A DNA stretch of 64,000 nt, from contig JAKSGN010000007.1 in assembly GCA_024180945.1 (NCBI GenBank), positions 4,712,001 to 4,776,000 of the forward strand, written 5' to 3'. Shown here in pieces: positions 51,383 to 59,463 of the stretch. Every line of letters begins with the position of its first letter. The first letter of the stretch is position 1. This DNA is from Macrophomina tecta. Its lineage: Eukaryota > Ascomycota > Dothideomycetes > Botryosphaeriales > Botryosphaeriaceae. Under the pieces are notes generated by a model. The model saw only the letters and a list, made by a program, of their open reading frames with translations. It made no database searches and was not told where the DNA came from. The translations under genes and the position numbers were made by a program.

Positions 51383-52698
51383 TCACACCGACTCCTTCAT
51401 CTCCACCCCCAACCCGCCACTCCCACCACCCTTCACCACATATGCCCCCTCCCCGCCCGGCATCTCAATCACCCCCGTCCTACTCAAATGGCGCTGCAGC
51501 CCTTCCTCGCCACTCTCGTGCACCGCCTTTCCCGTGCCCAGCTTGGCCAAGCTATCCCTGAGCACGAGCTCGTAGTAGCACGTCGCGAAGATGGTCGCCG
51601 GCACGTTGACCAGGATGGCGATCCACGCGTAGTTGCGGTACGAGAAGGCCTCGCCGCCGAAGAAGATGGCGGCGACGATGCGCGTGCCCAGGTCGCGGGC
51701 CAGGTTCGTGCTGATGCTGACGTCGGCGAAGCCCCACACCATGGCGGCGTAGGCGAAGCCGATGACGAAGGGCGCCGACGCGGGCGCGATGAAGGGGTTT
51801 GCTGGGTCGAGCGCGGACCAGATGACGATGCCCTGCGGAGGGGGGGAAGGCGAGAGGCGGGGCCCTCGTGTCAGCGACGCCGGCTTGCTAGTGCCCGAAT
51901 GGAAGGATGGATTCTTCTGGGTGGAGGGGAAAAGTACGGGAAAGGCAGGGGGGTGCTCACGATGTACGAGTCCACGAAGAACTCGATCAGAAACAGGTAG
52001 CCGAGGTTGTGCTGCGTCTCGCCGGGGAAGGTGCACAGGATGCTGGCGGGCCCGCCGTTGTACACGGACGACCCCGCCTTGGCCAGCGAGGCGGCGTTGA
52101 AGGCGGAGATCTGCTCGTGGTACTGGCCCATGAGGACGAGGCCGGCCATGAAAGCGCCGAAGACCTGCGCGAAGATGTACACGGGGACTTTCTTCCAGGG
52201 GAAGTCTTGCCAGATGGCGAAGCATATAGTAATGGCCTGCAGGGAGCTTGGTCAGCGCCTGGTGCGCGTTACTAACAGGGTGTTTGGGAGGCGGGCGAAC
52301 GGGGTTGAAGTGGCCACCGGAGGTGGAGGCGGAGGTGATGATGGCGAAAGCGATGCCGAACGCGTACGAGAAGCCGATCTGGAGCAGGGAGCCAAAGGCG
52401 GGCTCCGTTTCGTTGAGGAAAAAGGACGCGGTCGAGGCGATGCCGGGGTACACTGGTACCGTCAGACGTGTTCCGGTTATATCCGGTCCATTGGGTGTGA
52501 TAATGGTATGTACATACCGTAGAAGAATACTCCGGTTGCTTCCGCAGCCATCTCTCTCAACCACCGCGGCCGCCTGTGCTCGAAATCCAGCTTCCTCTGG
52601 GATACTGGGCGTCTCTCAACGACATGGCGCGCATAGTGCTTCTGGACGGCATCCGTTGCTCCAACCTCCAGCGTCTGGAGTCTTTCAAGCTCGCTCAT
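51383..52698 (-). CDS. Aquaglyceroporin (MIP family channel)
   Basis: Membrane channel for water, glycerol or other small solutes, 352 aa. Exons 52698-52518, 52452-52301, 52236-51961 and 51832-51383. The cytosolic N-terminus ends RRPRWLREMAAEATGVFFY. The first pore motif is GGHFNPAITI, with an intron exactly between NP and A (donor GTTCGC, weak). The second half has FLIEFFVDSYI-GIVIWSALD and the second pore motif STNLARDLGTR, so NLA replaces NPA. The following Arg-Asp is typical of glycerol-type pores. Six membrane segments can be traced, and the tail is Gly-rich with MKESV at the end. The NLA motif places it among the diverse fungal aquaglyceroporin-like group rather than classic orthodox aquaporins. 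The substrate is unknown. Confidence 0.88.
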
Positions 52699-55392
52699 CG
52701 TGGCGCAAGGGGGCTACGGGTTCTGCGCGCGTTGCAGCGGTAGGCGAAAATCCGGGGAAAACTGGAGAAACAGGGAACACAGTTGGAATAAAAAGCGGAG
52801 AAGCGTCTGGAGAGGCAAGAGCTGGGGAAGGCCCGCTTTTTGAAGAGAAGTGCGCTCCGCGGGATCCATGACGGGTGCTTCTCGTACGAGGCACGCCTGC
52901 TGCCCATCCCTCGTTATCTGCGGCGGCGGATACGCCTCGTCCCATATCCGGCATCGAGACCCCCGGCACGATTTGCTAAGGGGCGATGAGGGATTGGTCA
53001 TATCTTCGTACGGTCGGGGCAGCGAGGGGGGCTATCAGCCCAGACAGGGCGCGCGAGCGGGTGAGCGGACGACGCGGGAGGCAAAGGTGGCTGCAAGAGC
53101 CGCGTCCGCTGGCGTCATGGGGCCGCCGAGCCCGTCAATACGGCGCGTCCCCGCGCGGCTCGCGGCCTGGGAGGACAGAGCTTGCGAAGCTTGGTTGGGC
53201 GGTGTCCGAGGTGTGATTGGAGCGGGGCCCCGGTTGATTGGCGACCGAGTGCTTGATCGAAAGCCGTTTACCCCGCCTTGGGGGTAGAATAGCTCCTAGT
53301 GCCTCGGCATCCGGGGCCTGCCACTAACGCGATGTGGAATGTAGATGATGGATGGGGCGTTGGCATGGAACGGCGCGGAGATGAGATCGCGGAGGGTCGG
53401 CAGTTCCGGCGCGGGGAACATCTGGAGGCATCATTAGCCTATTTAATCCCTTCCGTCGCTGCAGAAGCACAGCAATATGCCTCTAATCCGGACGTTTGAC
53501 AATTAACCAGCTACTTCCCTTCGATGCGCTGCACCTCCTAACCGGAATGCAATGGAAACCCTTTTGGCATTGAGACTCATTCCAGCAGTATTCTTACGCA
53601 GGCGACAGCCATCCGGGATGAACAGATGTGCTTTTCAGCGAAGTAGGAAGCAAATGCATCGACAATCCCCTCCGCCTGCTTGCTGACCATGGTAGGATGC
53701 AACCGAACGATACTCTGGAGGATTGGCAATTTTCTACCGATTGGCGTAAGGAGCTCTGTTGGTAGAAGGACGGGGCGCAAGAGGGTGGCTGCCGGGCCGT
53801 GATTGAATTTTTGCCCGGTTTAAGTCCTCGGCGGAGACAACTTGGTAATTCAAGATGCTTCAATGGCCGCCGCCCGACTGCCCGCCGTCCGCAGACTCTT
53901 GATTCAACAGTTCCTCATCAAGGCTGAGGGTACTGATCTCTGCGGATTCTTCATCCAAGGTATCGTCTTCGGAGTTGGCTTCCTGAGCGCCGTCGACGGT
54001 GGCTGGCTGGTTAGCTCAAGCATCTGATGATGATATCTAGTCAATTTAGGCTCTCTGCCTGGTTGGCCCGCAGAGAGCTTTTGGCGGAGGCGATAGTGTG
54101 GGCGGAGTTGAGATTGGGAAACTGGGCTGATCAGCGCTCGCATTGGGGCCTATCGAGGAACAGCGCGGCCAGTTAGCTAGCGATCGCTTTTGAAACCCGG
54201 TTATAATGCTGCCGCAAAAGCGTGAGATGTTCCGGTTTTGGCTCTAAAGCGGTGAACAAGGTATGGTTGTAGCTGGAAGCGAAGCCCGCACCGTTCCTGC
54301 GCACAAGCAGCCCATCGGCCTCTCGGCACCCGTTCTCGTTTTCTACGGCTGTACTTTACCTTGGACCGTACCAAATAGCCATCCAAGGATTTCACTAAAC
54401 TATGCTACCGGCCGCACATCATCAATGCAGCGCGACTTGTCCCTCCATCGTTGCGCAATGACTTTCAGAGGCTCAGCGAAGAGCAGCGTAGGTGAGCGAT
54501 ATTCACGCCGTGGGTACCGTGGAAGGGTCAATAAAAAAGCCTTAATTGAGGCAATCCAGCGACTTTCACACATGCTTCTTGAACAGAGTTGCTACATTCA
54601 TCAAGGGAAAACTGTGTTCGCGTCTCTGACTCCTTACATGGGCGTCAACGCGAGCTCTGAGAAGCGTCTGTTTGCGAATCTCGAATCTTGATCCCGTTGT
54701 CGTTCCTGATACATAACAAAAGAATGACGAGTTTCTGAGCCTGCTGCAGATGAACATGCTCGGTGATGGGGGGGAAGCAGCCTTTGGCAGACCATGCGTC
54801 ATGACCGAGACGCTCATGATATTAGGGCTTGTATTGCGTATAATTGAGACACTTGGGATATCCGGCGTGGACTATACGACCCAATATCACTCGTGCTGCT
54901 GCTGGAAATGCTGCAAGGGCAGACGGTGGGAATTTTGTGGTCTGATCGCCAGTAACACACTTGTGCGCAGCGAGCTGGTCCTGCGCAAACTACAGACTCA
55001 CCATCAACAGAGCTCCTAGGTACTGTAGCGCCCACATTCCCTGAAACGTCCATTGTAGGTTGGAGCAGTGGCGGCCTCTCTGTGAGCGCTGCGCTGCACG
55101 CAAGCACGTCGCGAATGTGCTATCGACAACCTCCGCGAATTGCCTTATTTAGTTAGCGCGTGCTTATCGCCGGTCTCTCCGAGCATGCGCGGTGGCCTCT
55201 TCCACGCGGCCAAATCCACTGCCGCCTTCGCTTACCAAACATCCCATTCAACCTCATTGAACCCGACTCCAATCAGCACACTGTCACCGCGCCGCGCCCC
55301 ACCCTCTTCCACGCCTTCCCTGCGGAGCCGCTCGACATGATCTGCACCCTCGTGCTGCAGAGCCAGCTGACATGCCGCAACATCACCGGCAC
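52699..55392. other. Gene-poor 2.7-kb region upstream of aquaglyceroporin
   Basis: Starts with the aquaglyceroporin promoter (GC-rich, to about 53290). Farther right, frames such as 53842-54027 (+) and 54263-54691 (+) have no domain. The minus strand opposite 53863-54020 holds an acidic open stretch without an ATG, also unassigned. An 11-bp hairpin sits at 54048-54080. Confidence 0.4.
54048..54080. repeat. Perfect inverted repeat / hairpin
   Basis: GCTCTCTGC at 54050-54058 pairs with GCAGAGAGC at 54070-54078. Two further pairs (g49-t79 wobble, a48-t80) extend the stem to 11 bp around an 11-nt loop. No adjacent gene explains it. Confidence 0.6.
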
Positions 55393-55748
55393 TCAGTTGG
55401 AATCACTGCACGGCTGTCGGCGCTTCGCGAACATCGTGGAGACTGAGATAAGTTCGTGCCCGGTTGCTGGACAGCTCACGCGCTCGCGGCCGCCTGCACC
55501 GCCCTCGACGTCTGCATCTACCTACAAGCCGTTGTATTTTGCGTTCGGCACAAGCGTCAATCCATACGAGTGCGAGTGTGGCGCTGCAGGTGTTCGAGCT
55601 GAGCGAATGATCTTTGGCAGTGAGAACAGACAAAGCCATGCTCGCAGCCCGGCGCCATGACTATCGCCTGCCGCTCGACGCAACAGATCGCGCCTGAGCG
55701 GGAGGGGGGGTTGTCTGCCCAAGTCACTGCCCGGTTCGGCTTCGCCAT
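55393..55748 (-). CDS. Small split C2H2 zinc-finger gene candidate, 99 aa
   Basis: Exon 1 (55748-55568) begins MAKPNRAVTWADNPPSRSGA and ends in FVCSHCQRSFAQLEHLQRHT-R-T. This fits C-x2-C-x3-F-x5-L-x2-H exactly (Cys41, Cys44, His57). The fourth zinc ligand is missing in the unspliced frame (Arg). If the 56-nt GTATGG...ATGCAG intron (55567-55512) is removed, the junction codon becomes CAC, giving HTRTH and a complete finger. Exon 2 (55511-55393) then reads 38 more residues to a stop. Fungal regulators of this type normally have a second finger and a long middle domain, which are absent, so this is probably a truncated relic or an unusual small DNA-binding protein. Confidence 0.35.
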
Positions 55749-56230
55749 GGGAGAAGCCCTTGAATCAGGATAGCAACCAATTAGTTTACGCTGCTGTCAC
55801 TTACGATTTAGCACATACCAGTACACCATAGCGCACTCTGATTTTCTCTCATGAACTTTGGAAGCTTCTTATGCTTGATATCTTGGTTTATGAGTACTAA
55901 CTAGCCATGTTAAGGCTGCTCTCCGATAGCACTGTTTAGCATAAAAGAGCCTGCTCTAACAGTTCCCCCTCCCTTTAATGCAATACTTACACTACATATG
56001 AGTGGGCTGCGACCACTTCAGACTTTTTGCAGGTAAGCCGTAATGTTGGAAAGAGTCTGATTCACAGCCCAGTACAGTTCATGAAGACAAGTTGGCATAG
56101 ATTGGCATACCTCATAGAGGGAGGCCGTACGGGCTCCTCTTATAGCTATTCTATCTACTAGGGCAAAACGGTTGTGTAACTCGCTTGCTTGTTGAGATAG
56201 ATGTGCAACGAGTATAGTATATAACTGAAT
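55749..56230. other. AT-richer intergenic stretch
   Basis: About 480 bp visibly richer in A and T than the rest of the window. No open frame of note. Could be a decayed repeat, possibly RIP-affected, but I cannot test that by eye. Confidence 0.4.
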
Positions 56231-56668
56231 CTAAAACACTACTGAATTAAAGATTCTAACACATAAGTTGTTGAAGTCTATCTTCGATTCTAGGTGATCG
56301 GCAGTCTTGACGAGAAGCTTGTGGGGCAAAGCGAGAAAGGAAGGCCGTTGCGGCTCAACATTAGATTTCGTCTGGCTCGTCGTGAATTGATGGTGCATCT
56401 GCCAGGCAGCGATCGACCTTGCGGGACTGCGACATTCTTTCCGTGGACCTAGATGGTTCTGTTTGCTTCGTGCCGGTTTCCTTATTAGACGCTTGATGTC
56501 GAAATTGTATGAAAAGTGGCTTGGCGTGAGATTAATTCTTGAATAGCGCAACATAGAATTTGATGTGATCGAATCGAAGAGAAGCATGCTGACGTACACG
56601 TCCTTCACGTTGGTAGCTTTCTCCACGAATCTGGTGGTAAAACGAGAGTAGCGCGAGATGCGGCTCAT
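56231..56668 (-). pseudogene. F-box domain relic
   Basis: A 145-codon frame whose last third is a good F-box start: RPSFLALPHKLLVKTADHL and ESKIDFNNLC match the fungal SLPxELLLxIAxHLxSxxDxNxLC pattern. After NNLC, where RTNRRFY-like sequence is expected, it reads VRIFNSVVF and stops, and no ankyrin or LRR part is found downstream. A Met at residue 91 (MHHQFTTSQTKSN) is the more natural start, so the first 90 codons may not be coding. The setting is an AT-richer gene-poor zone, consistent with a truncated, decaying gene copy. F-box proteins act as SCF ubiquitin-ligase adaptors. Confidence 0.4.
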
Positions 56669-57157
56669 CCGCGTGACGAAGTACTCTTCTTCCTAGTAGA
56701 GCAGAGCATATGGAGAGGGGCGGTGAGGAGAAAGGTAGATAGAGCAATGGATGCCGTGTACGCGGCTCACATGCATGGGCGCCGACAGCACATGAGCCAA
56801 GTTTTGCGCAACGCACCTTGGGCGGGGAAAACATTCACCCGGATTTATATGTCACCAATTCTTCTGGGCAATCACGTCCGCACGAGTGCTTTGATCTCTG
56901 CACGCTTGCTGCTGCAATAAGCCCGAGGATCACGCTAGTCTAATCTGGAGCGCGCGCATCACGGGTGTTGTTTGGGGTCAGGAGCGTCGGGTGACTGCGG
57001 CGTGCGGGAATTCTGATTGGCTGCAGCCCAACAACCCGGTATGCAAGAGGACATAACGAGCATGTACATACAAACAAGAACAAACACTGGTTGAAGCTCG
57101 AGCAAGAAAATCACGTCGATGTTTTTGGTCGTCAAGTGAAAAGTAGCACCACGTGCC
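56669..57157. other. Intergenic, Atg22-like 3' flank
   Basis: 489 bp without supportable features; small frames only. Confidence 0.5.
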
Positions 57158-59008
57158 TCATGGCACCTTCCGCCCGCCGCTGACTGGCTGGATTGTAAGA
57201 TCGCCCTCTTCTGCACCTTCAACGATCTCTTCCACAGTTCTCCCGCTCTCCTGCGCTACTCGCAGCAGCTTCCGCTCCTCCACATACTTCCTGCAGTTCT
57301 CCCTGCCCTTGTCCACGTCGACGAACCAGATGACGATGCTCGCCGCAGTGCACAGGGCCACGAGGAAGGGAAAGCCGAGCCAGTTGTTGTTGGTGTTGTT
57401 TATGATGGCCTGGACCACATTCGGCCCAATTATGGAGCTGGCGCGGTTCGTGATGCCGTACAGCCCGAAGAACATGTTCTCGTAGCCACGCGGCGTCACC
57501 TCGCTCATCATGGTCTGTGCATAGGCATAGTAGGGAGCCTGGAAGAGGCCGAAGAGGATGTTGTAGATCCAGAAGTCATAGATGTGGTGGTAGCCGACGC
57601 GGGTGGTCCACAGGCCGAGCATGCCGTAGAAGGGGATGAAGACGCTGAAGAAGTTGGTGACCATGAACATGCGCTTGGTGGAGATGTTGAAATAGCGCTG
57701 GATGTACCAGAAGGAGAAGGTGGAGAAGGTGGAGCAGACGGCTTGGGAGAGGCCAAGGTAGGTGATTTGCAGGAAGCTGAAGTTGACCTGGCCGGCCTGA
57801 ATGATGCTGACGAGCGTGCCGGTGGTATTGAGCCCGTCCGCCAGGAGGAAGAAGGCGACGAGGTAGATGAAGGTTTGCGGGAGATGGCGGACTTCTTTGA
57901 AGGCGTGGACGACTTGCTTCCAGCCGATGGTGGCGTAGGAGGAACCTTTGGGCATCTTGGGACCCGGGCGCCGTTGCTGAAAGATGAACCACCATATGCC
58001 GAGCACAATCCAGTAGGTGTTGGTCAGGAAATGGGCCCAGTTGTTGGCGTAGTCATGGCCCTGCAACGGCAGCAAGATGCCGAGGTTGATGGCCAAGGTC
58101 AGGAGATAGCCGATGTTGGAATGGGCGGTGGAGATGTTGGAGATGTGATTTCTCTCCAGGCTCTCGATTCTGTCGTACTCGTCCTGCGAGATTTTGCCCT
58201 CCTTCAACTCCTCCTCTCGCGCCTTTCTGACATGCGGCATGTACCTCGCCAGGCGCGGGAAAAGGGCGGCATAGAAGACGAGGGTTGCGCCGTAGGCAAT
58301 GTAGCTCACAATGTACAGGCCCATGGCTGTTTTCCACTGAGCGGCACCCTTCACGCTCAGGAAGCCATATTGGAAGACCCAGCAAACAACGGTCAGGACG
58401 AGGAGCAGCCATCGACCAAAGGAGCCATAGTCGGCGGCACTGCCAAGCCAGACGAAGAGCACCGTCATGACGGCGAAACACAGGCCGTTGGCGACGAGGA
58501 CAACCGAGGCCACGCTGCGGGTGCCGCTCCCCCAGGGCACCACACAAGCGCCATCGCCGCAATTTCCAGCGGCAGGCGGCGAGATGGAAGGATCGTGGCC
58601 GGCAGAGGTCAGAGCGGACTGGAACCTGCAGGCGGGTCAGCAGCCACGGCGCGACGACGGAGCGCGCGGCGACGGCACTCACAGCGTTTGGCTGTAGGAG
58701 CCCGGCCCGACTCCGTTGTCGCCGTTGTAGTAGAGGTAGTAGGACCAGAGCTCCTTGCGGGTGGTCGTGGGCTGGTCAAAGGCGTCCTCATCGGCGCCGA
58801 AGAGCTGCTCGTACTGCTCGAGATTGTCGCGCAGCTTCTGGTCGCGCTCGCTGGCGGGCGGACGGGCAGCGACCGAGACGGCGTGGTGGAGTTTGGTGGC
58901 CATGGCGGGCGGCGGCGGCAGCAGCGGCTCCAGCGACGGACGGCGGGGACGGGACGAGGAGGAGGGGGAGGAGGAGGAGGCGGCGGCGGCGGCGGCATGG
59001 CTGGACAT
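57158..59008 (-). CDS. Atg22-like vacuolar transporter
   Basis: Integral membrane protein of the Atg22 family (MFS-related). In yeast Atg22 exports amino acids from the vacuole after autophagic breakdown. Exons 59008-58683 and 58625-57158 give 597 aa. Landmarks are TTTRKELWSYYLYYNGDNGV near 80, SGTRSVASVVLVANGLCFAV, a cytosolic loop EEELKEGKISQDEYDRIESL, then LTNTYWIVLGIWWFIFQQRR, IYDFWIYNILFGLFQAPYYA and GYENMFFGLYGITNRASSII. About 12 membrane segments can be traced. The start at 59008 (MSSHAAAAAASSSSPSSSSR) gives a low-complexity leader. A second ATG at 58903 (MATKLHHAVSVAARPP) is equally plausible. Filamentous fungi carry several Atg22-like paralogues, so the exact substrate is unsure. Divergent from the GH3-GNAT gene over a TG repeat. 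Confidence 0.87.
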
Positions 59009-59463
59009 GCGAGGTGGTAGTGTGTATGTATGTATGCATGTGTGTGTGTGTGTGTGTGCACACGCAGGTACAGGGTGGTGGAGCGGGCACGGCGCCGTCG
59101 ATCGCCGCAGCTTATCGCGTTACATTCGCGCCCCCGCCTCCTGCCCTCTGCTTCTCTCTGCCCCGCCCTCTGCCTCCGCGCTCCAGCAGCCGCGGCCGGA
59201 TCCTACCTCGCGACGCCGTCTCGCGCTCGCTGCAACCAGACGCTGACTCGCGCCATGGCCCTGCTGATAGGCATCGGCCAGATAGCGCCCGGCATCAGCC
59301 CAGCCAGCAGCGCCAACTGCCGGGATTGATCGCGGAGCCGGTCTGCTCCCCACTCAGCCCCCCACCTCCCATGCTCGGCCGCTGCTTAATTCCACGTGCC
59401 TGTCAGGCCGACGCGGAGACCACGGCTCGTCCATCTCCACCGCCACCGTCCTCCTCGCCCGGC
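59009..59463. promoter_or_regulatory. Divergent promoter, Atg22-like / GH3-GNAT
   Basis: 455 bp between starts, with a TG microsatellite near the Atg22-like end. The plus-strand frame is open throughout, but its translation is dominated by the repeat. Confidence 0.5.
59021..59058. repeat. TG/TATG microsatellite in a divergent promoter
   Basis: TGTGTATGTATGTATGCATG at 59021-59040 runs into a pure TG run, 59039-59058. Alternating purine-pyrimidine DNA of this length can adopt Z-form and excludes nucleosomes. Confidence 0.85.

Noticed and set aside
53863..54020. Acidic minus-strand open stretch without ATG
   Set aside because: About 50 residues after a possible CCAG acceptor, but no upstream exon found.
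55160..55560. Plus-strand frame with FHAFPAEPLDMICTLVLQ, faintly F-box/2EXR-like
   Set aside because: Match is short, no second motif, and overlaps exon 2 of the C2H2 candidate on the other strand.
57584..59020. 478-codon plus-strand open frame
   Set aside because: Antisense shadow of the Atg22-like gene, with Gly/Glu/Asp runs and no domain.
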